Positions 19,495 to 26,967 of a DNA stretch of 64,000 nucleotides are shown here, in pieces (position 1 is the stretch's first letter; each line of letters begins with the position of its first letter). Under the pieces are notes generated by a model, which saw nothing but the letters and a program-made list of their open reading frames with translations, did not search any database and had not been told where the DNA came from. The DNA is taken from contig NZ_JACKXD010000001.1 of the NCBI RefSeq assembly GCF_014212355.1, forward strand, positions 705,143 to 769,142, written 5' to 3'. The position numbers and the translations under genes are program-made. The DNA comes from Halobellus ruber (lineage in GTDB: Archaea > Halobacteriota > Halobacteria > Halobacteriales > Haloferacaceae).

Positions 19495-19752
19495 CTACGA
19501 GTTCCGGTCGATCCACTCGCAGAACGCCTCGAAGTCCTCCGCACCGGCGTCGTCGGCGATGTCGCGCAGCGTCCCGATACTGACCGAATCGTGCGCCGGG
19601 ACGGTCACGGTACGTGGTTCCGTCCCCTCGTGACTCTCCGGTGGTTTCCATCGCAGGATCAGGTGGTCACCTGCGGTCCGAACGTGCCGAAAGCCACCGA
19701 CGTTCACAAGCACTTTGTACACGTCCTCACCCGAGAAATCCCGCTTTGCCAT
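19495..19752 (-). CDS. hicA: HicA-family toxin (mRNA interferase)
   Basis: An 85-residue protein with the HicA double-stranded-RNA-binding-like fold: DFSGEDVYKVLVNVGGFRHVR, then the catalytic histidine in GDHLILRWK near residue 30, the strand RTVTVPAHDSVSIGTLRDI, and a C-terminal helix. HicA toxins cut mRNA independently of translation. The gene starts two bases after hicB ends, so the antitoxin is made first, the less common but known order. The tail is slightly longer than typical. Confidence 0.88.
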   Translation of the reverse strand: MAKRDFSGEDVYKVLVNVGGFRHVRTAGDHLILRWKPPESHEGTEPRTVTVPAHDSVSIGTLRDIADDAGAEDFEAFCEWIDRNS

Positions 19753-19754
19753 CC

Positions 19755-20030
19755 CTACTGTAGCACGTCGGGGAGTTCGTCGCCCTGCGATCGAGCGACT
19801 TCGGGATCGATACCGAGCTCACGGATCTCCTCGTCGGTCGGGGGGTGTCCGCCGTCGTCTTCGATAGCTTCGACGACGCTATCGAGGGTTTCGAGGGCAG
19901 CCTCCCGGCTCTCTCCCTGTGTGGTCACCCCGACGCGGAGGTCGCGGGCCGTCCACTGTCCATCCGGATTCCGCAGGAGTCGGATCTCCCGGTCCGGAGC
20001 GTCGGCCTCGCCCGCGTCGGCCCGTGCCAT
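19755..20030 (-). CDS. hicB: HicB-family antitoxin
   Basis: A 91-residue protein with the degraded RNase H-like HicB core: REIRLLRNPDGQWTARDLRVGVTTQGESREAALETLDSVVEAIEDDGG. The C-terminal 25 residues lack an obvious HTH or ribbon-helix-helix domain, so DNA binding is uncertain. ATG 20030 was chosen because the upstream frame runs into the 69-bp repeat. It is the upstream gene of the hicBA operon. Confidence 0.83.
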   Translation of the reverse strand: MARADAGEADAPDREIRLLRNPDGQWTARDLRVGVTTQGESREAALETLDSVVEAIEDDGGHPPTDEEIRELGIDPEVARSQGDELPDVLQ

Positions 20031-20084
20031 ACAGTTCGATACCGCACCCACGGGCAAAACCGCTTCGCTCCCACCTTTTTCCGG

Positions 20085-20153
20085 TTCGGGTGTGCTCACT
20101 GCGTTCGCACACCACTCACCGCAAAAACGTGGGCGAAAAAGTCCCGCGCTCGC
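20085..20153. repeat. 69-bp direct repeat, copy 2 (flanks hicBA)
   Basis: 68 of 69 bases match copy 1 at 19370-19438. It lies 24 bases downstream of the methylase-remnant stop and 55 bases upstream of the hicB start. Both copies sit behind the 3' end of a gene, so a duplicated terminator is one reading; another is duplication on insertion of the hicBA cassette. Confidence 0.85.
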
Positions 20154-20176
20154 TCCCCCCGGTCGCTCGCGCGGTA

Positions 20177-20708
20177 CTATTCCTCGTCTCCGCCGACTGC
20201 GTCCTCGACGATTGCGATCTCCTCGTCGGTCAGCCCGTACAGCTCGTACACGATCTCGTCGATCAGCTCGTCGGTGCGCTCGATCTTCCGATCGAGCTCC
20301 GCGGCGCGTTCCTTCGCGTCGACGTACCGCTCTACCCCGTCTGCGACGTCGTCGGGATCGGGGAGCGTCAGCGCTTCCAGGCGGTCGACCGGCGAGTTGG
20401 TCTTTGTCGCGGTCTCCCGGAAGTTCGCGAAGCCCCCGGCCTCCGCGACGGCGACGGGGACGAACGCCTCGATCAGCGCGGCCTCGGTGTCGGTCAGGTC
20501 GGTCAGCCGCATCGCCGGGATCGGGTCGGTCTCGGTGTAGCCCCAGCGGTCGGTCTCGTAGGTGATCTCACGGGCTTCGCCCGTTCGACCTGTCCGAGAC
20601 GCTCCCTTCGGCCGCGTCTCGCTGTCCTGATTGTCGGGTTTGTAGCGCGCTGTGGCGTGGATGAAGACAGTGTCGTCGCTCTCGCGTTCATTGGTTACTG
20701 TTCCATCT
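20177..20708 (-). pseudogene. C-terminal remnant of an Eco57I/PglX-like DNA methyltransferase
   Basis: The frame stays open from a stop at 20709-20711 to the stop at 20177, about 176 codons, and an internal ATG (20510-20512) would give 111 residues. The reading includes EITYETDRWGYTETD and ends in KIERTDELIDEIVYELYGLTDEEIAIVEDAVGGDE. This coiled-coil plus LYGLTDEE ending is characteristic of the extreme C-terminus of Eco57I-type and BREX PglX adenine methylases, which are usually over 1000 residues. No catalytic NPPY motif remains. I infer a deletion relic, though a small expressed protein is possible. It sits beside mcrBC, consistent with turnover of defence genes. Confidence 0.7.
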
Positions 20709-20798
20709 TCCTACTCTCAATTTCACGACAAATATCCGCGCCCAACTGAGGGAGATTGTACGTTTCAACTCCCCAAACGAACATCCAAATGGTCGAGA

Positions 20799-22136
20799 TC
20801 AAATCACTTGTTCGAGTACATCAGTAAGCTTTGATTCCAGTTCTGTGGCCTGCAGAATACGGATTGATCGTTGCTCCTCAACTGAGGCTGTCTCCTTATC
20901 CATATCTTGCACGACCAGAACGCCGTTCCATCCCGAGCCGAAGTACTCTTCTTCTCTATGAACAAGGTCGCCATCGTCCCGGAGAAACGCCAAGTACTCC
21001 AGGGTTTCACGGATTCCCTGGTGAATCGTCTCAGGCCGGGTGGAGTATTTTACTTCAGTGATCAGATATTCCGTAGTGGAGCCAGACTGCACTTCGAGAA
21101 CGATGACATCCGGCCGGCCCGTCGTCGTTTGGAACGAGCGATCGATGAAGTACTCCTCAGAAACCATTCTGGCCTCTCGCTCCACGAACTCCGTCCGAGA
21201 GAGGTCCTCGGGATCTTTATCGGGTACATCGGAGAGAAACGAAAGCCCCCGATCCCGGGCGGAGTTGTCGTGGTAGATGACAATTTCGGCGTCTTCGTCG
21301 ACCAATTTGGCGACTTCCTGGGACCCGGACTCGACCGTCCGCAACCGAAACCGTTCGTCACTCAACTCCTCGATTGCCTCGATATATCTGAATAGCACGA
21401 ACAACTCAAACAGCGTCTCGTCGTCGTCAGGCGTAATTGCAGTCCGATCAAGCAAGCTCCGGATCGCTTTCTCATCGCCCTCAAGCGTCCGGTGGTACTG
21501 ACGAAGAAGTCGGCTGGCTTCCTGATAGATCCCGTTTCTTGATTGGACCGCACGCTGTAGCATTCGTGGAGTCGGCTCGTACGCCTCCGGCTCCCGGATG
21601 CGGGTAACGTGGACATTACGCTCGAATATCTCCCGCATCGTCCCGATGAGGTCGTCACCCTTCTTCCACCGCTCCGTCACCCACTCGTAATCCCGACTCA
21701 GATACTCCTCGCACTCATCAATCGTTGAGTAGATCAACGCAAGCAACCGTTTTAGCACCACGTTTTCGTCGATGTCGTAGTTCTCCGACCGGTTTTCGCA
21801 GACAAACAATGAGGAATCAGTCGGATTACTCGTGTGGCGACGCTTGATGGTTTCCGTCCAGTTGATCCGACCGTTGAGCCCTCCTCGCGATTCACTCGAT
21901 ACGCGCTTTGTTTGAGTCTTGATACTCCGGAGTCGACTCGGCAGCGATTCGACGAAAGAGATCACATCCGGGTCAAGGATGAAATGGAGGCGGATGAGCA
22001 TCTCGTATTCGTAAAACCGCTCGTCGAGTGCGTCGGGCTTGATCTCGGAAGCGAGATGCTCGTCCGGGAATGACCCGTGCATAACGTACGTGAGAATATC
22101 TTCGGAGAGCTGCTCAACCAGCGCCTGCCTATTCAT
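20799..22136 (-). CDS. mcrC: McrC-like restriction endonuclease subunit
   Basis: A 445-residue protein whose C-terminal third carries a PD-(D/E)xK nuclease core: GRPDVIVLEVQ, then about ten residues later YLITEVKYS, then a helix with Q in IHQGIRETLEYL (about residues 340-385). The N-terminal 250 residues are helical and basic/acidic mixed, without a known domain. McrC subunits cut DNA when activated by the GTPase McrB. The start overlaps the mcrB stop by eight bases, so the two are translationally coupled. Base composition is visibly lower in GC than the neighbours, a sign of transfer. Confidence 0.82.
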   Translation of the reverse strand: MNRQALVEQLSEDILTYVMHGSFPDEHLASEIKPDALDERFYEYEMLIRLHFILDPDVISFVESLPSRLRSIKTQTKRVSSESRGGLNGRINWTETIKRRHTSNPTDSSLFVCENRSENYDIDENVVLKRLLALIYSTIDECEEYLSRDYEWVTERWKKGDDLIGTMREIFERNVHVTRIREPEAYEPTPRMLQRAVQSRNGIYQEASRLLRQYHRTLEGDEKAIRSLLDRTAITPDDDETLFELFVLFRYIEAIEELSDERFRLRTVESGSQEVAKLVDEDAEIVIYHDNSARDRGLSFLSDVPDKDPEDLSRTEFVEREARMVSEEYFIDRSFQTTTGRPDVIVLEVQSGSTTEYLITEVKYSTRPETIHQGIRETLEYLAFLRDDGDLVHREEEYFGSGWNGVLVVQDMDKETASVEEQRSIRILQATELESKLTDVLEQVI

Positions 22137-23685
22137 TCAGTGTCACCTGTAGTATCTCCGCTGCCCGGTCGTGTATCCGCTGGCTGTCCACGGCATCCAG
22201 CGATGCGAGTTCCGAAACGACCCGCTCTCGGCCACGGACTCCCTCCAATTGTGGAAAAATGTAGCTTGTGATGGCATTTGCCACTGCGTCCGACGAACCA
22301 GCCGGAGAAATGTGCCTGAGCATATCTTTGATCAGCGCCGGTCCGATCTTCCGCTCTGATACCGTACTATTCGTCACCTCCCAGATTTCGGCAACGACCT
22401 CTATGACCTCACTACTAACTTGGAGATCCCACACGTCTGCATATCTCTCGACTAAAGACTCCCAATTATCCGTTTCCTCACCTGGAACGCCAACGTGAAC
22501 GAACGCAAACCGCCGCATAAACGCGTAGGACATCTCGTAGAGTGAAGTCTTATCGTAGCTGTTCATCGTTGCAAAAATTCGCCAAGACGATGGCATCACG
22601 TACCGGTGATCGCCGTCGTTCTCAATGGAGTGTTCTGCAGGAACAATCTCGACTTCCTTTCCTTCAACAGTAAACGGAAGCTGGACCGCTTGGCCGGATA
22701 GAAGCGTAAACAACTGTCCGAACGACTTGTCGATATCCGAACGATTGATCTCGTCGATGACGAGTAGATCGTTTCGCTGGCGTCCGTCGTTTCTAAAACA
22801 CCGCAACACCTGCCCGGGAGAAAAACGCAACGTGTCCGTCTCCGATTCCCCGGGCATATACCCACCGACAGTCTCGAACGTGGACCAATCTGCAGTGGCT
22901 GTAGTTGTCCGATACCCTGAATACACATCGGCATACTCCTCGGCTAGGTACTCACTGACTCGCCTTGCGATCTCGGTTTTACCCCCTCCAGGTGGGCCGA
23001 TAAAAACAATATGTTTGCCTGCGCTGAGGGCTGAATTTACTTGATCGATAATCTCCTCGGCCGTCTCTCCAGGAAAGACCAGCCCCGACAGCGTAGACTC
23101 CGGAACGGACACCTCCGGGACGGTTCGTACGTCGATATCCGAACGAAGGGCTTCTCCGGAGGCATCAGGAATAGTGGTCTGGTCACGAAACTCACCTCGG
23201 TTGTTGTAGACGAAATCTCCGACGGAGCCGTATTTAGCTCTGATCGCCCCCAACCCCATCTCATTCAGCGGGGCAAAGTTCTGTGTGTGAGTAACGTCGT
23301 ATCCGGCGAGTTCGTGTAGCGGAGCCGATGGAACATTGATCTCAACTGGTTCTTTTAGGTATATGATACAATCCCACGGATCTCCCTCGTAGTTCGGCCA
23401 GACGAAACCACCCAGCTCCTCGTTCCGTTCAGTTCCAACAACTTCCGCGGCGTGTTCATATTCGCCTGATCGGTAGAAAATGAGATAATCTCCTGGATCG
23501 ATCTTTTTCCACGATCTTGCCACCGTCGTTCCCCACATCCGAACGGGCTCAGGTTCGAAGTCCCGTTCCGAATACTGCGTAACCTCGTCTGCAGGAAATC
23601 CCTCAAGCACCGTACGCTCGAAGTTCGAGAACGCTTCGTCACTTGCATAAGGGGCTCGATAAATTTTCGCTCCCTCGTAAGCCAT
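22129..23685 (-). CDS. mcrB: McrB-like AAA+ GTPase with N-terminal EVE/PUA-like domain
   Basis: The 518-residue protein has an N-terminal domain (about 1-140; VARSWKKIDPGDYLIFYRSGEYEHAAEVVGT) resembling the EVE/PUA-like modified-base readers. The AAA+ motor follows: Walker A FIGPPGGGKTEIARR near residue 220, Walker B LLVIDEINRSDIDKSF near 320, and sensor ATMNSYDKTSLYE near 385. The phrase DEINRS is diagnostic of McrB-type ATPases. A TATA-like ATTATAATT sits 28-36 bases before ATG 23685, supporting this start over an ATG 27 codons upstream. It would recognise modified DNA and activate McrC. Confidence 0.85.
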   Translation of the reverse strand: MAYEGAKIYRAPYASDEAFSNFERTVLEGFPADEVTQYSERDFEPEPVRMWGTTVARSWKKIDPGDYLIFYRSGEYEHAAEVVGTERNEELGGFVWPNYEGDPWDCIIYLKEPVEINVPSAPLHELAGYDVTHTQNFAPLNEMGLGAIRAKYGSVGDFVYNNRGEFRDQTTIPDASGEALRSDIDVRTVPEVSVPESTLSGLVFPGETAEEIIDQVNSALSAGKHIVFIGPPGGGKTEIARRVSEYLAEEYADVYSGYRTTTATADWSTFETVGGYMPGESETDTLRFSPGQVLRCFRNDGRQRNDLLVIDEINRSDIDKSFGQLFTLLSGQAVQLPFTVEGKEVEIVPAEHSIENDGDHRYVMPSSWRIFATMNSYDKTSLYEMSYAFMRRFAFVHVGVPGEETDNWESLVERYADVWDLQVSSEVIEVVAEIWEVTNSTVSERKIGPALIKDMLRHISPAGSSDAVANAITSYIFPQLEGVRGRERVVSELASLDAVDSQRIHDRAAEILQVTLNE

Positions 23686-23712
23686 ATCCGTGAAAAACGT
23701 CCCCAGCCCTGA

Positions 23713-23721
23713 ATTATAATT
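23713..23721 (-). promoter_or_regulatory. TATA box of mcrBC operon
   Basis: AATTATAAT on the minus strand, 28-36 bases upstream of ATG 23685, fits a leaderless promoter and was used to decide the mcrB start. Confidence 0.6.
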
Positions 23722-23775
23722 GGTGGTGGTGATTTTGCGAGAGTTAATCCGGTAAACCGCATCCATTCCATCGCG

Positions 23776-24015
23776 ATGCTACTGTGCGCACACGACACAG
23801 CGTCGTGTAATCAATGCGGCTCGAAACTCTGGTACGGATTGAAGGAAGAACCGAGTGGCTGGAAAGTGTTCTATGTTTGTAATTCGGGAACTGGCTGTGG
23901 CGCTGAATGGAGAGCCGGGCGTATTAGTCGAACTGGCGTTGCATCGATAGACGAAGTCCACCGACGTGCAGAAGCAATGTGGACCGAACTCAGGAGGGGC
24001 AGTCGAAACCTGTAG
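23776..24015 (+). CDS. Small zinc-ribbon protein
   Basis: A 79-residue protein divergent from mcrB. It has CNQCGSKLWYG near residue 11 and VCNSGTGCGAEWRAG near 34, two cysteine knuckles consistent with a zinc ribbon, followed by a helix (SIDEVHRRAEAMWTELRRG). The 90-base intergenic space to mcrB makes a functional association possible, such as a regulator or accessory factor, but I recognise no family. The codon choice is less GC-biased than core genes, as in mcrBC. Confidence 0.6.
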   Translation: MLLCAHDTASCNQCGSKLWYGLKEEPSGWKVFYVCNSGTGCGAEWRAGRISRTGVASIDEVHRRAEAMWTELRRGSRNL

Positions 24016-24344
24016 CGCGGCGTATTTGCATCCATCCTGTGTACTGCGAAAAGGACACTGGTACACTCCTCACTTTTCTCCGAGATGAGATGCGCGAGAG
24101 CAGAGGTGGGCCGTGCTCGTCCTGCTGCGTGCGACCTCCCTGCTCCGAATCGGTTCTGTTGGTTCGTCGCGTCGCTTCTCACTGATCGCGGGTCGCTCCG
24201 CTCCCCGCTCACGCCTTCGAGGCCTCACTCCGTTCGACCTCGCGATGCGCGGGACCGGATTCGACCCACGGTCGCTCGCTACGCTCGCTTCCTGGTTCGA
24301 ATCCTCCGTACCGATATTCGCCCTCGCTGTCGCTCGGGCAGCAT
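24016..24344. other. Gene-poor stretch between the McrBC island and tRNA-Leu
   Basis: No convincing gene is seen. The tract 24145-24345 carries clusters of cgctcgct-like words and open frames that look like spurious readings of them. It includes the 20-bp tRNA 3'-end copy at 24245-24264. Confidence 0.6.
24245..24264 (-). repeat. 20-bp copy of the tRNA-Leu 3' end (att-like)
   Basis: The 20 bases ATGCGCGGGACCGGATTCGA are identical to 24345-24364, the 3' terminal 19 bases of tRNA-Leu plus one flanking base, in direct orientation 100 bp away. Integrases that target tRNA genes leave such copies as attL/attR. The island side (lower coordinates) is the expected side for inserts at this tRNA's 3' end. 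Confidence 0.6.
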
Positions 24345-24345
24345 A

Positions 24346-24430
24346 TGCGCGGGACCGGATTCGAACCGGCGGACCCCTATGGGACAGCGTCCTAAGCGCT
24401 GCGCCGTTGGCCTAGCTTGGCTACCCGCGC
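24346..24430 (-). tRNA. tRNA-Leu(UAG)
   Basis: The 85-base cloverleaf has acceptor arms GCGCGGG and CCCGCGC, the anticodon stem CAGCG/CGCTG with loop CTTAGGA (anticodon TAG), a long class II variable arm (TCCCATAGGGGTCC region) and the T-loop GGTTCGAATCC. It reads CUA and related leucine codons. No intron is present and CCA is not encoded. The gene is the probable anchor of the accessory island to its left. Confidence 0.95.
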
Positions 24431-24578
24431 TCGCGGCCCATCGACTGGACCTGAAACGGGATTCGCCGCGTCGCTTTGATAATGTTACGTTGTCGCGGCC
24501 GGGGCCCGGCTATCCGACGACGCGTGGGTCAGCGCCGCAGCTGCCCGACGTACGGGCCGCCTAACCGATTCGACACCG

Positions 24579-24806
24579 GTGCCGTACCGAACCCCGGATG
24601 TCGCTGCGGTCTCCGACAGTCACGGTCGTCCCGGTCGAACTGATCGCGCTGGGCTCTTTGCGGCGTTCGTCCCGGGTGCGGTCGCCACGGCCGACGGGTC
24701 GATCACGGTGGACGTGACGCGGTACGGCGAGCGGTGGATCGAATACTGGGTGATGGTCGCGCTGACCGCCGTCACCCCGTACGTCCTGTATCTCGTCGAT
24801 CAGTAG
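24579..24806 (+). CDS. Hypothetical small membrane-associated protein
   Basis: A 75-residue frame with a GTG start. The C-terminal half, RWIEYWVMVALTAVTPYVLYLVDQ, is a plausible transmembrane helix; the N-terminal half is polar and basic. It lies 149 bases beyond the tRNA 5' end and 96 bases before the mini-TFB gene. I do not recognise a family, and the true start may lie further in. Confidence 0.4.
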   Translation: MPYRTPDVAAVSDSHGRPGRTDRAGLFAAFVPGAVATADGSITVDVTRYGERWIEYWVMVALTAVTPYVLYLVDQ

Positions 24807-24902
24807 AAACGCGGCGGAGCCCCCCGAAACACCCAGGCGAACCCCGCCGAGAGCGTCCCCACGCGCGGTGGCTTCTTGTACGACGCCGTCTCACTGGCGG
24901 GT

Positions 24903-25211
24903 ATGTACAGCGCTCGGGACCGGGTGGAGAACGAACGGTGGCTGAACCGGATCGAACGCGGCGCCGACCGCCTCGAACTCGGCGCCGACGCCCGGTCGTT
25001 CGCCGCCGACCTGTTCCTCTCGGAGGCGCCCGACGCCGACCGATCGAAGCCCGCGGTGGCGGCCGCCAGCCTCTATGCCGGCGCGCTCATCGCGGGCGAG
25101 GAACGGTCCCAGTCCCGCGTTGCCGACGCAATGGACGTGAGCCGCCTCAGCGTCCAACAGCACTGGAAACCCGTCTTGGAGGCTGCGGGGTTCCAGCCAC
25201 CGTCGTGGTGA
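24903..25211 (+). CDS. Single cyclin-fold TFB-like protein
   Basis: A 102-residue protein resembling only the second cyclin repeat of transcription factor B: SKPAVAAASLYAGALIAGEERSQSRVADAMDVSRLSVQQHWKPVLEAAGF. The SxPAxxAAxxYxAxxxAGExRxQxxVAxxxxVsxxxV pattern matches TFB C-terminal helices, including the helix-turn-helix that contacts the BRE. The zinc ribbon and B-finger are missing, so it cannot recruit polymerase alone. It may modulate promoter choice or be a decayed paralogue. The start MYSARDRVENERW matches the usual first helix. Confidence 0.72.
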   Translation: MYSARDRVENERWLNRIERGADRLELGADARSFAADLFLSEAPDADRSKPAVAAASLYAGALIAGEERSQSRVADAMDVSRLSVQQHWKPVLEAAGFQPPSW

Positions 25212-25246
25212 CGCGGCGACCGACTACCGGGTGGTCCTCCGGAAGC

Positions 25247-25750
25247 TCACTCGCTTTCGGAGGGTCGCTTCGGGCCACGACCGTCCCGGTCCGGGGTGAG
25301 GTTGCCGTGGCGGTCGATCTCGCCGCGGACGATGCGCGTTGAGGAGATCCGCTCGCCGTCCGCCGCGGTGACGTGATCGACGACCTCGATGTCGAGGGGG
25401 TCGAGCCCGCGCTCGCGGCGGATCCCGTTGATCCGGTCGCCGCCCTCCCGCGTCTCCGGCGAGACGACCAGGGCGTCGAACTTCGGTTCGGTCGCGATGC
25501 CGGTAGGCGTCTCCAGGGGGCGGATCTCGAACTCCCGGGAGTACTCCGCCGCGATGTCGGTTAGCTCCGCGTCCAGGTCGCGTTTTCGGTCCTCGAACGG
25601 GCGAACGTAGCGGTCGACGTAGCGGGTCTCGGCGGCCAGGTCGTCGGTGGTCAGTCCCACCGTCACGTCCCCCAACTCGAAGGCGCGCTCGAACAGCGCA
25701 CGGTGGCCGTCGTGGACCGGGTCGAACGTCCCGCCCAACGCGACGTGCAT
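25247..25750 (-). CDS. coaD: Phosphopantetheine adenylyltransferase (archaeal type)
   Basis: The 167-residue nucleotidyltransferase begins MHVALGGTFDPVHDGHRALF, containing the HxGH-type (VHDGH) ATP-binding motif, and carries ISSTRIVRGEID near residue 135 (the ISSTxI motif). Archaeal PPAT transfers AMP from ATP to 4'-phosphopantetheine in CoA synthesis. The C-terminal 20 residues are polar and likely disordered. It is divergent from the Lrp regulator. Confidence 0.9.
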   Translation of the reverse strand: MHVALGGTFDPVHDGHRALFERAFELGDVTVGLTTDDLAAETRYVDRYVRPFEDRKRDLDAELTDIAAEYSREFEIRPLETPTGIATEPKFDALVVSPETREGGDRINGIRRERGLDPLDIEVVDHVTAADGERISSTRIVRGEIDRHGNLTPDRDGRGPKRPSESE

Positions 25751-25828
25751 ACCCCGGCCAGTACCCCCCGAAACTTAAACGGGCCGAAATCGGGGCCTGC
25801 TGCCGCCCTTCGATTTTTCTACTCCCCT

Positions 25829-25842
25829 CCTCCAAGTGGAGG
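25829..25842. promoter_or_regulatory. Perfect dyad immediately upstream of the lrp-like start
   Basis: CCTCC-AAGT-GGAGG ends one base before the ATG at 25844. It could be an autoregulatory site or a short 5' hairpin; the right half also looks like a Shine-Dalgarno sequence (GGAGG), but its spacing to the ATG is too short to be optimal. Confidence 0.4.
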
Positions 25843-25843
25843 T

Positions 25844-26332
25844 ATGACCGGATCGGAGTCCCCGATCGACGACCTTGACAGGCGTATTATCCACGCGCTC
25901 CAACACGACGCGCGACACACGTCGGCCACGACGATTGCGGAGTCGCTCGACGTCTCCGCCCGGACCGTCCGGAACCGGATCCACAAGCTGGAGGACGCCG
26001 GCGTGATCCGCGGGTACGACGTCGACGTGGATTACGAAGCCGCCGGCTACCAGTTGCACACGCTGATCGTCTGTACCGCCCCGATCCATCGTCGCGAGGA
26101 GGTCGCTCGCCGCGCGCTCGACGTCGAGGGCGTCGTGGCCATTCGGGAGGTGATGACCGGCGCGGACAACGTCCACGTCGAGGTCGTCGGCACCGACAGC
26201 AACGACCTCAGCCGGATCGGCCGCGACCTCAACGACACCGGGCTCGAAGTGGTCGACGAGGACCTGATCCGCAACGAGTACACCCGGCCGTTTCATAGGT
26301 TCCGGAGTCCGACGGATACCGACTCGGAATGA
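25844..26332 (+). CDS. Lrp/AsnC-family transcriptional regulator
   Basis: A 162-residue protein with an N-terminal winged helix-turn-helix (DDLDRRIIHALQHDARHTSATTIAESLDVSARTVRNRIHKLEDAGVIRGYDVDVDYE) and a C-terminal RAM ligand-binding domain. The RAM part is somewhat shortened at the end. Such proteins sense amino acids and control their metabolism and transport. Its position ahead of the TrkA-like and APC-UspA genes suggests it regulates that transport unit, possibly in response to the permease's substrate. Confidence 0.88.
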   Translation: MTGSESPIDDLDRRIIHALQHDARHTSATTIAESLDVSARTVRNRIHKLEDAGVIRGYDVDVDYEAAGYQLHTLIVCTAPIHRREEVARRALDVEGVVAIREVMTGADNVHVEVVGTDSNDLSRIGRDLNDTGLEVVDEDLIRNEYTRPFHRFRSPTDTDSE

Positions 26333-26511
26333 AGATTTGATTCCGTAACCGGGGCAATTGTTCGATATACTTCTGCATCGGAATAATAATCGGAATATTT
26401 ATCCATCTACGGAATCTAAGCCGTGTATAGATCACGATCCACGACCGGACACCACGGGTGGCGAGCGGCACTCGGCCGTCCGCGGCGGGCGTGCGATCGT
26501 TGCCTGCCACT

Positions 26512-26967
26512 ATGTCAGACCACGCACTCCACGATACGCTCGCCCGCACCGCTGGGCCACCCACAGTCCTCATCGTCAGCGACTCGTACCTCGGACCGAC
26601 GCTGGCCGCCGAGTTCGAACCGGACGACGAAGTCAGACTCGTCACCGATGACGCCGCGATAGCGGCCCGGACCCCCGACGACGTCGGGACCACCGTCGGC
26701 GACGTGACCGCGGTTGACACGCTGGACGCCGGTGGTGACGCCGACGCCGCCATCGTGGGGCTCCGAACGGATCGGGAGACCCTTCTCGTGACGCAGTTGC
26801 TCCGGGTACGGTTCGACATCGAGACCACCGTTGTGGTGCTCAACAACCCCGACCGTCACGATGCGATGTCCGACGTTGCGACCAGCGTCGTCTTCGGGCC
26901 CGAGTGTCTCTCCGCGGCGCTCCGGCGCACAGTCCGCCCGACGACCGCCGAGACCGGCGACCGATGA
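26512..26967 (+). CDS. TrkA-N-like Rossmann protein of the transport unit
   Basis: A 151-residue protein whose core TVLIVSDSYLGPTLAAEFEPDDEVRLVTDD and later DAAIVGLRTDRETLLVTQLLRV resemble a TrkA-N/RCK NAD-binding domain. The glycine motif GxGxxG is degenerate (SDSYLGP), so nucleotide binding may be lost. Its stop overlaps the permease start by four bases, so the two are coupled. I infer it acts as a cytosolic regulatory subunit of the downstream APC transporter. Confidence 0.7.
   Translation: MSDHALHDTLARTAGPPTVLIVSDSYLGPTLAAEFEPDDEVRLVTDDAAIAARTPDDVGTTVGDVTAVDTLDAGGDADAAIVGLRTDRETLLVTQLLRVRFDIETTVVVLNNPDRHDAMSDVATSVVFGPECLSAALRRTVRPTTAETGDR

Noticed and set aside
20712-20798. 27-residue ORF between mcrC and the methylase relic (minus strand, starts MFVWGVETYN)
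   Set aside because: It is very short, overlaps the mcrC 3' region only in frame extension, and has no family match; it is probably another relic fragment.
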